A DNA stretch of 64,000 nucleotides from Streptomyces albofaciens JCM 4342 (GCF_008634025.1 NZ_PDCM01000002.1:1798001-1862000); one strand, 5' to 3'. Counted from the first letter of the stretch, positions 9,346 through 17,078 are shown. Numbers and translations: made by a program. The notes: generated from the letters alone by a model not told the origin.

Positions 9346-10386
9346 TCATCGGGTCCCGCGCCCGGTGTACTCCGCCAGCTTCGGCACGTCCTTCCCGGTG
9401 ACGACGGCCGGGCCGGTCAGCACCGGTTTGCCGCCGCCGAGGACGTTGCCGTTGGCCCGGTACAGCCACAGCAGGTCCACCGCCTCGTAGCCCTGGAGGT
9501 AGGGCTGCTGGTCCACGGCGAAGTCGATGTCCTTCTTCTTCAGGAGCCCGACGACGGACGGATTCAGGTCGAAAGTGCCGATCCGGGCCTTGCTGCCGGC
9601 CTCGTCCCGGGCCTTGCCGGCGATCGCGGCCATCGGCGCGCCGAGCGTGAAGACGGAGTCGATGCCCCGGTCCGACTGGAGCCTGGCCTGGACGGAGGAC
9701 TGGGAGGCGGGTGCGTTGGTGCCGTCCACGTTCAGGTTCTCCACCTCGCCGGAGAAGGTCGCGCGCACCCCGGCGCAGCGGTCCTCCAAGGAGACGTTGC
9801 CCTGCTCGTGGACGACGCACAGCGCCTTCTTCCGGCCCCGCTCGTTCAGCTCCTCGCCGACGGCGCGGCCCGCCACGGTCTCGTCCTGGCCGATGTGGGT
9901 GAGGGCGCCGTACGCGGCCGAGTACCGCCCGCCCGAGTTGACCGTGATCACCGGGACGCCCCGCGCGACGGCCTTGCGGACCACGGCCGCCAGCGCCTGC
10001 GGCTTGGCGAGCGTGACGATCAGCCCGTCCACCTTCTGGTCGAGGTAGGACTGCACCAGCTCGGCCTGCTTGCCGCCCTCCTTGTCGTTGGCGTACAGGA
10101 ACTTCACGTTGTCCTTGCGCGCGGCCTGCTCCGCGCCGTTCTGCACGATGTCCCAGAAGGTGTCGCCCTCGCCGGCGTGGCTGACCATGCCGATCGTCAT
10201 GCGGGGCGTGTCGACGGGCCGGACACCGGCGCCGCCGCTCGGCTCGTCCTCGGCGCCCTTGCCGCCGGAGCCGCTGCACCCGGCGGCGAGGGCGAGGGCG
10301 GCGACGGCCGCCAGGAGTCCTGCCGCGCGGGCGCGGACGGCCCGGGGCTCGGTGGTGGTACGGGCCTCGCGCACGGTACGCATCAT
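9346..10386 (-). CDS. Sugar-binding lipoprotein of ABC transporter (copy 2)
   Basis: Second extracytoplasmic sugar-binding lipoprotein, 346 residues, lipobox LAAGC with Cys37. It shares GDTFWDIVQNGA, QKVDGLIVTLAKP, GQDETVAGRAVG, RGRKKALCVVHEQGNV and VDQQPYLQGYEAVDLLWLY with the adjacent copy, so the pair arose by tandem duplication. The ATG at 10386 is preceded by GAGAGAGGG. The mapped promoter (TTGACG, 18 bases, TAGAAC) reads into it. The 124-base gap to copy 1 is longer than other gaps in the operon and may hold a second promoter or processing site. Confidence 0.92.
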   Translation of the reverse strand: MMRTVREARTTTEPRAVRARAAGLLAAVAALALAAGCSGSGGKGAEDEPSGGAGVRPVDTPRMTIGMVSHAGEGDTFWDIVQNGAEQAARKDNVKFLYANDKEGGKQAELVQSYLDQKVDGLIVTLAKPQALAAVVRKAVARGVPVITVNSGGRYSAAYGALTHIGQDETVAGRAVGEELNERGRKKALCVVHEQGNVSLEDRCAGVRATFSGEVENLNVDGTNAPASQSSVQARLQSDRGIDSVFTLGAPMAAIAGKARDEAGSKARIGTFDLNPSVVGLLKKKDIDFAVDQQPYLQGYEAVDLLWLYRANGNVLGGGKPVLTGPAVVTGKDVPKLAEYTGRGTR

Positions 10387-10429
10387 GGAACCGCCCTCTC
10401 TCCCGCGCCGCCCGATGGCGGCTGGAGGA

Positions 10430-10459
10430 GTTCTAGCGGCGCGCGCCGAGCCCCGTCAA
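10430..10459 (-). promoter_or_regulatory. Promoter of the sugar transport operon
   Basis: On the minus strand TTGACG (10459-10454), an 18-base spacer and TAGAAC (10435-10430) match a sigma-70/HrdB-type promoter. It lies 45-75 bases before the ATG of binding-protein copy 2. Seen by eye; not tested. Confidence 0.55.
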
Positions 10460-10462
10460 TGG

Positions 10463-10476
10463 TTTGTCAGAACATT
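10463..10476. promoter_or_regulatory. Candidate GntR operator at the transport promoter
   Basis: TTTGTCAGAACATT matches 10 of 14 bases of the perfect palindrome found upstream of the adjacent GntR gene and sits just upstream of the -35 element. It is inferred to be the weaker operator of the same regulator. Confidence 0.4.
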
Positions 10477-10512
10477 CTTACCCGGTGGGTGGTCCGGTGG
10501 GGAGCGGCGGGC

Positions 10513-11286
10513 TCAGGGCCGTACGAGCAGCTGGAACTCGAAGGCGTACCGCGAGGCCCGGTAGACGTGCGAGCCGAACTCGACCGCGCGGCCGGTGTCG
10601 TCGAAGGTCGTACGCTGCATCGTCAGCAGCGGGGCACCCTCCGGCTCGCCGAGCCGCTCGCCCTCCCCGGCCGTGGCGGCGCGCGCGCCGACGGCCTGGC
10701 GGGCGCTGTGCAGTGTGATCCCGGCCCCCCGCATCAGGCGGTACAGACCGGTTTCCTCCAGCCGCTCGGTGCTGAGGTCGAGCAGCCCGGCGGGAAGGTG
10801 GTTGCGCAGGTGGGCGACGGGCTCACCGTGCGTGAAGCGCAGCCGCTCGACGAGCGCCACCTCGGCGCCCTCCGCGATCCCGAGCGCGGCGGCGACCTCG
10901 GCGGTGGCCTCGGTGACGGTGTTCAGGAGCACCCGGGTGGCGGGCTTCTGCCCGGCGGCCTCCAGGTCGTCGTAGAGGCTGCTCAGCTCCAGCGGGCGCT
11001 TGACCTGGCTGTGCACGACCTGCGTACCGATGCCGCGGCGCCGCACCAGCAGTCCCTTGTCGACCAGCGACTGGATGGCCTGGCGGACGGTCGGCCGGGA
11101 CAGTCCGAGGCGCCCGGCCAGCTCGATCTCGTTGCCGAGCAGACTGCCCGGCGCCAGCTTGCCGGTCTCGATGGCCGTCTCCAGCTGCTGGGACAGCTGG
11201 AAGTACAGCGGGACCGGACTGCTCCGGTCCACGCTGAGCTGAAGGGGGCTCTCGGCGCCCTTGGAGTCTGTTTCGCGTTTCCCCAC
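10513..11286 (-). CDS. GntR/HutC family transcriptional regulator
   Basis: Sugar-responsive DNA-binding regulator, 257 residues. The winged-helix GntR domain spans about residues 22-92 (PLYFQLSQQLETAIETGKL, then LGLSRPTVRQAIQSLVDKG and RRRGIGTQV). The remainder is a UTRA effector domain (LYDDLEAAGQKP ... YAFEFQLLVRP), placing it in the HutC subfamily. It is encoded just upstream of, and on the same strand as, the sugar transporter and is the obvious candidate to control it. The start is GTG at 11286 with a poor ribosome-binding site. A perfect palindrome upstream suggests autoregulation. Confidence 0.92.
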   Translation of the reverse strand: MGKRETDSKGAESPLQLSVDRSSPVPLYFQLSQQLETAIETGKLAPGSLLGNEIELAGRLGLSRPTVRQAIQSLVDKGLLVRRRGIGTQVVHSQVKRPLELSSLYDDLEAAGQKPATRVLLNTVTEATAEVAAALGIAEGAEVALVERLRFTHGEPVAHLRNHLPAGLLDLSTERLEETGLYRLMRGAGITLHSARQAVGARAATAGEGERLGEPEGAPLLTMQRTTFDDTGRAVEFGSHVYRASRYAFEFQLLVRP

Positions 11287-11335
11287 GGCTGGGAGCGTAT
11301 CCGGCCCGGCAGATGACGGGAAGTCCAGAGGTCAC

Positions 11336-11349
11336 ATTGTCCGGACAAT
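11336..11349. promoter_or_regulatory. Perfect palindrome, candidate GntR operator
   Basis: ATTGTCCGGACAAT is a perfect 14-base inverted repeat 50-63 bases before the GntR start codon. It resembles HutC-type operators (GT-N-TA-N-AC-like cores). Autoregulation is inferred. Confidence 0.55.
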
Positions 11350-11425
11350 CACGTCGGGGCGGTCCGGATCACCGGTCGGGGGTGGTCCGGAGACTCACCC
11401 CCGAGAGCGGTACGAGCCTGCCGCC

Positions 11426-11914
11426 TCAGCCGCCGGCCGGTCCCCCGGGGCGGCCGACGGCCCGCTCCCTGCCCGGCCCGTCGACCGGCAGCACCGTCCC
11501 CTGCGCCACCGCACACAGCACCTCGCCGTCGTCCTCGCCCTCCTCCGACGCAGCGCCGACCACGGTCAGGTCACAGCGGCACACGGCCTGCCGCCGCCCG
11601 GCGTGCACCACCGTGGCGCGGGCCCGCAGGGTCCGGCCCAGCGCCGGCCGCAGGTACTGGACGGAGAACCCGCCGGTCAGAATCGACGGGCCGAGGGCCG
11701 TCGCGGCGGCGAAGGTGATCGCGTTGTCGGCCGCGTAGGCGAGCACACCGCCGTGCAGGAAGCCGTTCTGCTGGCGCAGTTCGTCGCGTACGTCCACCTC
11801 CAGCGTCGCGCCGCCGCCCCCGAACGCGGTGATCCGCGCCCGTACCAGCCTGCTGAACGGCTGCTCGTCCAGCGCACGCCGCGCCGCGTCGAGATCCAGC
11901 ACGTCGTCCGTCAC
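11426..11914 (-). CDS. PaaI-type hotdog-fold thioesterase
   Basis: Acyl-CoA thioesterase-like protein, 162 residues, cytosolic. NGFLHGGVLAYAADN at residues 50-64 is the 4HBT/PaaI active-site region (HGG followed by an acidic or Asn residue on the central helix). LTGGFSVQYLRPALG and LRARATVVHAGRRQAVCRCDL fit the following hotdog strands. The glycine/arginine-rich last 20 residues are atypical and may be tail. Substrate unknown; it is not in an obvious operon. Confidence 0.85.
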   Translation of the reverse strand: MTDDVLDLDAARRALDEQPFSRLVRARITAFGGGGATLEVDVRDELRQQNGFLHGGVLAYAADNAITFAAATALGPSILTGGFSVQYLRPALGRTLRARATVVHAGRRQAVCRCDLTVVGAASEEGEDDGEVLCAVAQGTVLPVDGPGRERAVGRPGGPAGG

Positions 11915-12070
11915 GCCGCCACCTTCCGGTCCCCGCCCGTCCGGGCGTCATCGTCATCCTCATCCAGGGCATCCGGCCCTCCTTCCGACGCCCGGCGCGG
12001 CCGACGCGTCCCCGCCGGCGGCCCGGCCCCCGGGCAACGGGCGCCCGCCGGGCCCCTCCCCTCGCTCCCC

Positions 12071-12916
12071 TCACTCCCCCATCCACGCCTCCTCGTACTT
12101 CTTGTACGTGCCGTCGTGCTTCGCCAGGTGCACCCACTGGTCGACGTACTCCTTGAACGCGAAGTCCGCGCGCGGTACCGCGTACGCCTTCTCGGAGAAG
12201 GTGAAGGGCCGGTCGGGGTGTACGGCGCACAGTTCGGGGTGGATCTTGGCCTGGTAGCGGGTCTCGCTCGCATCGGTCATCATCACGTCCGCGCGGCCGG
12301 CGATGATCTCGTCGAAGATCGTGGTGTTGTCCGGGTGCCGCTTGACGGTCGCGCGCTTGATGACGGAGCGGGCGAACTGTTCGTTGGTGCCGCCGGGGTT
12401 GACGATCACCGTGGTGCCCGGGCGGTCGATCTGCTCCAGCGTCCGGTATCTGTCCTGGTCGGCGCAGCGGACGATGGGGGTTTTCCCGTCCGTGCGGGTC
12501 GGCTCGCTGAAGGCCGCCTTGCGGGCGCGCGGGAGGGTGACCGACACGCCGCCCATCGCGATGTCGCAGCGCCCCGCGGCCAGGTCGTCCACGAGCTTTG
12601 CCCAGGTAGTGGCCACGTACTTGGGTTTGGCGTCGAGGCTTGCGGCGAGGTCGCGAGCCATGGAGACGTCCACACCGCTGTACGCCCCGGACGCGGGGTC
12701 GCGGTGGGTGAAGGGGCGGTAGTCACCGGTGGTGCAGACGCGGAGCACGCCGCGGCGGGGGACGGTGTCGAGGAGGGTGGCGGGGCGCGCCGCGGTGTGC
12801 GCGGCGGCGGACGGCCGGTCCGGGCGCGCGGCCGGGGCCGCCGGAGCGGTCGTCGGCGCGGTGGCGGTGAGGGCGAGGGCGCAGGTCAGGGCGGAGAGGG
12901 CGGCGGCGCGGCGCAT
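12071..12916 (-). CDS. Secreted cyclohexadienyl dehydratase-like protein (PheC homologue)
   Basis: Exported protein of 281 residues with a signal peptide (1-28), an alanine/proline linker and an SBP_bac_3 domain from about residue 50. It resembles the periplasmic cyclohexadienyl dehydratase PheC of Pseudomonas, as I recall that sequence, more than ordinary amino-acid-binding proteins: GVLRVCTTGDYRPF, TTVIVNPGGTNEQFAR, HPDNTTIF and PELCAVHPDRPF. The catalytic Glu173 of PheC corresponds to E218 in TDASETR. PheC turns prephenate or arogenate into phenylpyruvate or phenylalanine. The ATG at 12916 follows AGGAG. No ABC permease is adjacent, which favours an enzyme over a transporter subunit. A non-catalytic binding protein remains possible. 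Confidence 0.75.
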   Translation of the reverse strand: MRRAAALSALTCALALTATAPTTAPAAPAARPDRPSAAAHTAARPATLLDTVPRRGVLRVCTTGDYRPFTHRDPASGAYSGVDVSMARDLAASLDAKPKYVATTWAKLVDDLAAGRCDIAMGGVSVTLPRARKAAFSEPTRTDGKTPIVRCADQDRYRTLEQIDRPGTTVIVNPGGTNEQFARSVIKRATVKRHPDNTTIFDEIIAGRADVMMTDASETRYQAKIHPELCAVHPDRPFTFSEKAYAVPRADFAFKEYVDQWVHLAKHDGTYKKYEEAWMGE

Positions 12917-13092
12917 GGGCGGCTCCTGTACGCGGCGTGGGCGTGAGCGGTGGGCGGAACGCGCCGTCAGCGTGGCAGAGGCCGGGGCGGGAGAGAAGGG
13001 CGTGGTCGAGTGGTGGGACGGACGGCCCGCGGGCGTCCGTCCCGTGTCCCGAACGTCCCTCGCTCCAGCGGAACTTCGCTCGCCCTAGGTGT

Positions 13093-14304
13093 CTACCGCC
13101 ACCGCACCGGCAGGTGCTGAGGGCCGCGCATCGTCATGCCCGTACGCCACGTCAGCGCCTCGGGGGCGGTGTCCAGGGCCAGGTCCGGGCAGCGGTCCAG
13201 GAGGGTGCGGACCGCTGTGCGGCCCTCCAAGCGGGCCAGCGGGGCGCCGAGACAGAAGTGGATGCCGTGGCCGAAGGCGACGTGGCCGCGGGTCTCGCGG
13301 GTGATGTCGAAGGTGTCGGGGGCGTCGAAGCGCTCCGGGTCGCGGTCCGCCCCGGCCAGGCCGACGAGGACGACCTCACCGGCCGGGATCTCCACGCCGC
13401 CGATCTCGACCGGCTCGGCGGTGAAGCGCCAGGTGGCGGTCTCCACGGGGCCGTCGTAGCGCAGCATCTCCTCGACGGCGTTGTCCAGGAGGGCGGGGTC
13501 GGCGCGCAGCGCGGCCAGTTGCGCGGGGTGCCGGAGCAGGGCCCGTACGCCGTTGGAGATCAGGTTGACGGTGGTCTCGTGGCCGGCGACGAGCAGCAGG
13601 AAGGCCATGCCGAGGAGTTCCTGCCGGGAGAGCTGGTCGCCGTCCTCGTCGCTGGTCCGCACCAGGGCGCTCAGCAGGTCCTCGCCCGGTGAGCGGCGCT
13701 TGGCCTCGATCAGGCCGTCCAGGTAGGCGGTCATCTCGCGGGCGGCGGTCATCGTCGCCTCTTGTTCGGTGGGTGAGACCAGCTCGTTGGACCAGGCGCG
13801 GAAGGACTGCCGGTCGATGTCGGGCACGCCGAGGAGTTCGCAGATGACGGTCATCGGGAGCGGGAAGGCGAGCGCCTCGACGAGGTCGGCGCGGCCGTCC
13901 GGTGCGGCCAGCATGGCGTCCAGCAGCTCGTCGGTGATCTGCTGGACGCGCGGGCGCAGCGCCTCGACGCGGCGGGTGGTGAACTCCCGGGCCACCAGCT
14001 TGCGCAGCCGGGTGTGCTGCGGCGGGTCGGCGTCGAGCATGTTGGTCAGCTGCCACTCGGCCAGCACCTCGTTGTCGACGAGAGCGCCGTCCGCGCGGGA
14101 CCAGTCCTTGGCGAAGCGGTGGTCGGCCAGCGCGGCCCGCACCTCGTCGTACCCGACGATCAGCCACGCATGCGGGAAATCGGGCTGCATCTCCGGGACG
14201 CTGACCCGGTGGACCGGGCCCTGGGCACGCAGCTTGGCGTAGTACGGATGCGGGTCGGCGACGAAGTCGGGGCCGTACGCGCCCAGGTCGATGATTTCCG
14301 GCAT
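13093..14304 (-). CDS. Cytochrome P450 (CYP107-like)
   Basis: Soluble bacterial class I P450, 403 residues, needing ferredoxin and ferredoxin reductase. The I-helix oxygen-binding motif AGHETT is at 240-245, the K-helix EEMLRYDGPVETATWR at 278-293, and the heme loop FGHGIHFCLG contains the thiolate Cys351. The N-terminus lacks a membrane anchor. The DADPPQHTRLRKLVAREFT region is typical of CYP107 and related Streptomyces families. No ferredoxin gene or biosynthetic core gene is adjacent, so the substrate is unknown and this is not evidence for a secondary-metabolite cluster. Confidence 0.95.
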   Translation of the reverse strand: MPEIIDLGAYGPDFVADPHPYYAKLRAQGPVHRVSVPEMQPDFPHAWLIVGYDEVRAALADHRFAKDWSRADGALVDNEVLAEWQLTNMLDADPPQHTRLRKLVAREFTTRRVEALRPRVQQITDELLDAMLAAPDGRADLVEALAFPLPMTVICELLGVPDIDRQSFRAWSNELVSPTEQEATMTAAREMTAYLDGLIEAKRRSPGEDLLSALVRTSDEDGDQLSRQELLGMAFLLLVAGHETTVNLISNGVRALLRHPAQLAALRADPALLDNAVEEMLRYDGPVETATWRFTAEPVEIGGVEIPAGEVVLVGLAGADRDPERFDAPDTFDITRETRGHVAFGHGIHFCLGAPLARLEGRTAVRTLLDRCPDLALDTAPEALTWRTGMTMRGPQHLPVRWR

Positions 14305-14367
14305 GTCCTGTGCCCCCTCGTAGGCTTTTCGGTCACCGTACGTAGGGCGGGGGCGGGGGTCATCGGT

Positions 14368-14405
14368 CCCACGGAGGAGCCGGGCGGCCCCGCCTCCTCC
14401 GTGGG
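14368..14405 (-). terminator. Hairpin downstream of the KDPG aldolase gene
   Basis: A 12-base perfect stem (CCCACGGAGGAG with its complement) around a 14-base loop, 37 bases past the aldolase stop and before the P450 gene. It lacks a U-tract, as is usual in Streptomyces. Confidence 0.55.
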
Positions 14406-14441
14406 GAGTGCTTCACCTGCGGTACCGCGGGGCGCGCGGCC

Positions 14442-15110
14442 TCAGATGTCGTAGAGCCCGGAGGCTCCGGGCCCGGCGGGCGGCTGCGGCGCGGCGTCCG
14501 CGAGGCGGGCGAGCAGGTCCGTGGCGCGCTTGGCCACGGTCTCCCGGTCGCCCTCCGAGAGGGCCGAGCCCATGCCGACGGCCACCGCGCCGGCGGCTAT
14601 CCACTCGGGCGCGCTGTCGACCGTCACGCCGCCGGTGGGCAGCACCGGCGCCTGCGGCAGGGCGGCGCGGACGTCGCGCAGCCAGTCCGGGCGGTGGGCG
14701 GAGGCGGGGAAGAGCTTGAGCGCGTCGGCGCCCAGCTCCAGGGCGCGCACCATCTCGGTGGGCGTGGCGACGCCGGGGAAGACCGGGACGCCGTAGCGGT
14801 GGCCGGTGCGGATGACCTCGGCGTCCAGGCTCGGGGAGACCAGGAAGCGGGCCCCGGCGTCCACCGCCATCCGGGCCGAGACGGCGTCCAGGACCGTGCC
14901 GGCGCCGATGACGGCGTCATCGCCCAGCTCGCGGCTGAGGGTGGTGACGGCCTCCAGCGCGAACGGCGTGGTCAGGGATATCTCCAGGCTGGTGATCCCG
15001 GCGGACAGCAGCGTGTCGGCGGTGGCGCTGGCCTCGTCGTACGTCTCGCTGCGGACGATGGCGAAAACACGCTGGGCCAGAGCGGCCCGGGTGATCTCCC
15101 AGCGGTACAC
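14442..15110 (-). CDS. KDPG/KHG aldolase family protein
   Basis: Class I aldolase that cleaves 2-keto-3-deoxy-6-phosphogluconate or 4-hydroxy-2-oxoglutarate to pyruvate plus an aldehyde. 222 residues from the preferred GTG start (15110), which has GGAAGG upstream; a TTG nine codons earlier is also possible. SLEISLTTP carries the catalytic Glu, GAGTVLD follows, and the Schiff-base lysine is in GADALKLFPAS. A C-terminal proline/glycine tail is extra. No Entner-Doudoroff dehydratase is adjacent, so the physiological substrate is open. Confidence 0.88.
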   Translation of the reverse strand: MYRWEITRAALAQRVFAIVRSETYDEASATADTLLSAGITSLEISLTTPFALEAVTTLSRELGDDAVIGAGTVLDAVSARMAVDAGARFLVSPSLDAEVIRTGHRYGVPVFPGVATPTEMVRALELGADALKLFPASAHRPDWLRDVRAALPQAPVLPTGGVTVDSAPEWIAAGAVAVGMGSALSEGDRETVAKRATDLLARLADAAPQPPAGPGASGLYDI

Positions 15111-15490
15111 GGCAGTTCGCCGCCTTCCTTGTCTCAAACGCCAGAACCAAGCGCCCCGCCCCCGCGGAACGGCCGGGCACGCGGCGCCTCCTGGGCCGCG
15201 CCGTGCCGCAGGTGACCACCTTCCGGTCCCTTTGCCACCGTTGCCCGCCCATTCGTCGTTTCCACCGAAACGCTACCGGGGGCCGCTGACAATCCTCTCG
15301 CGGGGGTGCGTCCCGGTGCCCGCCGTACGCCGGGGAGCGGGCGGGCGGCAGGGCCGCGGCGCCGGTCGTGACGGCCTCCGGGCCGGGCCGTCCCGACGCG
15401 GGGCGGCGCACCGGCCCGCGGCGTCCGGAACGACGGCGGCGGAGGCCGGGGCGGTGCCCCGGCCTCCGCCGCGCCGACCGGCCGACCGTT
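15111..15490. other. Intergenic region between aldolase and ribonuclease genes
   Basis: About 380 bases. It contains the strong ribonuclease terminator (separate entry) and must contain the aldolase promoter; no convincing -35/-10 pair or coding frame was seen. Confidence 0.4.
15436..15472 (-). terminator. Strong hairpin terminator after the ribonuclease gene
   Basis: A 17-base perfect GC stem with a three-base GGT loop, 19 bases beyond the ribonuclease stop codon on the minus strand. No U-tract. Confidence 0.75.
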
Positions 15491-15931
15491 TCAGCAGCCC
15501 CGGTCGACCAGGTCGAACGACTTGTAGTGGTTGGCGGTGTAGTAGTCCTCGTTGCTCTTCTGGCCGGTCACGATGCGCCGGGCCCCGCGGTCCGGGGAGC
15601 CCGGCGTCTTGACGGTGTACTCGTGGTAGTAGCCGCTCTTCTGCTGGGGGAGGATGCCCTCCCGGTTGCTGAAGACCGTGCCGTCCTTGGGGTACGGGAA
15701 GGGGCCGCCCTTGGCGATCAGGTCCAGGGTGTCGTGGGCCTGCGAGGGCAGCTTCGAGTAACAGATCTTGCCGACCGCGGCGAGGTGCGCGGCGGGGCGG
15801 ACGGTGGCCGTGTGCGCCACGGGGGCGGCGGCCGTGGTGGGTGTGGCGGCGACGGCGGGCCCGCCGACGAGCAGGGCCGACGCGAGGGCGCCCGCGGCGC
15901 CGAACCGGGTGATGCGTGGGGGGATCTTCAT
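15491..15931 (-). CDS. Secreted guanyl-specific ribonuclease, RNase Sa family
   Basis: Extracellular RNase T1/Sa-type endonuclease cutting 3' of guanosine. The 146-residue precursor has a signal peptide (1-29) and a threonine/alanine-rich pro-region; the mature enzyme begins near residue 51. The mature part aligns without gaps to RNase Sa (numbering from memory, offset 50): catalytic E104, R115, R119 and H135 equal Glu54, Arg65, Arg69 and His85, and C57-C146 equal the Cys7-Cys96 disulfide. Guanine-binding DGTVFSNRE is intact. The ATG at 15931 has no clear ribosome-binding site. No barstar-like inhibitor gene is adjacent; a signal peptide makes an inhibitor less necessary. Confidence 0.95.
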   Translation of the reverse strand: MKIPPRITRFGAAGALASALLVGGPAVAATPTTAAAPVAHTATVRPAAHLAAVGKICYSKLPSQAHDTLDLIAKGGPFPYPKDGTVFSNREGILPQQKSGYYHEYTVKTPGSPDRGARRIVTGQKSNEDYYTANHYKSFDLVDRGC

Positions 15932-15952
15932 GGATCCAGCATGACGCGCGTA

Positions 15953-15966
15953 GACAGGTACCTGTC
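15953..15966. promoter_or_regulatory. Perfect palindrome overlapping the ribonuclease promoter
   Basis: GACAGGTACCTGTC is a perfect 14-base palindrome. On the minus strand it overlaps a consensus -35 TTGACA (15968-15963) upstream of the ribonuclease gene; the -10 is poor. It is a likely repressor site of unknown ownership. Confidence 0.5.
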
Positions 15967-16044
15967 AATAACAAGGAGCCGATGTTTCCCGGAAGTTCAC
16001 GGGGTGACACCCGGTCGGACGAGCGGGATGGCAGGAAAGGTCCG

Positions 16045-16081
16045 TTTGCCTATGAGGCAAAACTTTTGCCCGAGAGGCGAA
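16045..16081. promoter_or_regulatory. Tandem operators of the XRE-cupin regulator
   Basis: TTTGCC-TATGA-GGCAAA (16045-16061) is a perfect inverted repeat. TTTGCC-CGAGA-GGCGAA (16065-16081) is a near-copy, shifted by exactly 20 bases, two helical turns. The second overlaps the -35 of the regulator's own promoter, implying autorepression by the gene that follows. Confidence 0.6.
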
Positions 16082-16094
16082 CTCTGGCTATACC
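16066..16094 (+). promoter_or_regulatory. Leaderless promoter of the XRE-cupin gene
   Basis: -35 TTGCCC (16066-16071), a 17-base spacer and -10 TATACC (16089-16094) would start transcription at about 16101-16102, the start codon itself. No ribosome-binding site precedes the ATG, consistent with a leaderless mRNA. Confidence 0.5.
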
Positions 16095-16101
16095 GGGGTA
16101 C

Positions 16102-16731
16102 ATGAGCGACACCGCTGCCGAGCAGCCCCCGGGCGAGCCGGCCGACGAGCTGCCCTCCGTCGCGCCCCGGCTGCGCGAACTGCGGCGCCGTACCGGCCTC
16201 ACGCTGGAGACGGCCGCCCGGCGGGTGGGGCTGTCGCCCGCGCACCTGTCCCGGCTGGAGACCAACCAGCGCCAGCCGTCGCTGCCGATGCTGCTCGCCC
16301 TGGCGCGGATGTACGGAACAACGGTATCCGATCTGCTGGGCGAGGCCGTGCCGGAGCGGGACCCGGTCATCCGGGCCGCCCGCGCCGAGCCGTCGGCGGC
16401 GGGCGGCTGGACATACTGGACCGTGGGCGGCGCCGGACGGGCCATGCAGGCGCTGCGGGTGCACGTACCGCAGCGCGCGCAGGGCGATCTCGTACGGGTG
16501 CACCCGGGCGAGGAGTGGCTGTACGTCCTCAAGGGGCGGCTGCGTCTCACGCTGGGCGAGACGGTCCACCTGCTCGACCCCGGTGACGCGGCCCACTTCG
16601 ACTCGCTGACCCCGCACCGCATCGCCGCCGCCACCCGCGGCGGCACGGAGCTGCTGTTCGTCCACACGCTGCTGCAGAGCGGCGCGGCCGAGCTGTGCCT
16701 CGGCGACGCCGTACCGCGCCGCGGCCTGTGA
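16102..16731 (+). CDS. XRE family regulator with C-terminal cupin domain
   Basis: DNA-binding regulator of 209 residues. The helix-turn-helix is at about residues 24-80 (LRELRRRTGLTLETAARRVG, LSPAHLSRLETNQRQPSLP), with a cupin_2 ligand-binding barrel at about 115-195 (VHPGEEWLYVLKGRLRLTLG, LDPGDAAHFDSLTPHRI). This class (PuuR/SutR-like) senses small molecules, often amines or amino acids. The ATG at 16102 is chosen because the promoter places the transcript start there and the upstream frame has no ribosome-binding site. The gene is followed 20 bases later by a small membrane protein, its usual Streptomyces neighbour. Confidence 0.92.
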   Translation: MSDTAAEQPPGEPADELPSVAPRLRELRRRTGLTLETAARRVGLSPAHLSRLETNQRQPSLPMLLALARMYGTTVSDLLGEAVPERDPVIRAARAEPSAAGGWTYWTVGGAGRAMQALRVHVPQRAQGDLVRVHPGEEWLYVLKGRLRLTLGETVHLLDPGDAAHFDSLTPHRIAAATRGGTELLFVHTLLQSGAAELCLGDAVPRRGL

Positions 16732-16751
16732 CCGAGGAAGGAACCCCCGCC

Positions 16752-16916
16752 ATGTCCGACGACCCCACCGCCGAGGCCACCCCCGCCCCCGGCCGCACGT
16801 ACGTGGAGAACAAGCCGCCGCGCGGCGTCTACGTACGCGTCTTCATCTACGTCGTGGCCACCCACGCCCTGCTGGCCTTCATGAGCCTCATCTTCATCAT
16901 CGCCAAGAACCGCTGA
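16752..16916 (+). CDS. Small membrane protein, DUF6126-like
   Basis: 54 residues with one hydrophobic helix (VRVFIYVVATHALLAFMSLI, about 28-48) and a basic C-terminal end, so probably N-out or N-in single-pass. GAGGAAGGAA precedes the ATG. It is cotranscribed with the XRE-cupin regulator. Members of this family commonly sit beside such regulators; function unknown. Confidence 0.8.
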   Translation: MSDDPTAEATPAPGRTYVENKPPRGVYVRVFIYVVATHALLAFMSLIFIIAKNR

Positions 16917-17078
16917 GGGGCCACGCCGGCCGGCCCGCCCCCGGCGCGGCCGGAACGTCCATCGACCCGACGCGAAAATCCATTGTCCTCCGCCCGTACC
17001 GGGTGAAACCTGCTGTCGCCCGTCACGCACGCACCACGCCGGTTTCGCACACCTCGCCGTACCGAGGAGGACCGAAGG

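Noticed and set aside
8965..11316. A plus-strand open frame of 783 codons
   Set aside because: Antisense to both sugar-binding lipoproteins and the GntR gene; composition typical of antisense frames.
13093..16916. Secondary-metabolite cluster around the P450
   Set aside because: Neighbours are an aldolase, a secreted ribonuclease and a regulator; no synthase, ligase, ferredoxin or tailoring set is present.
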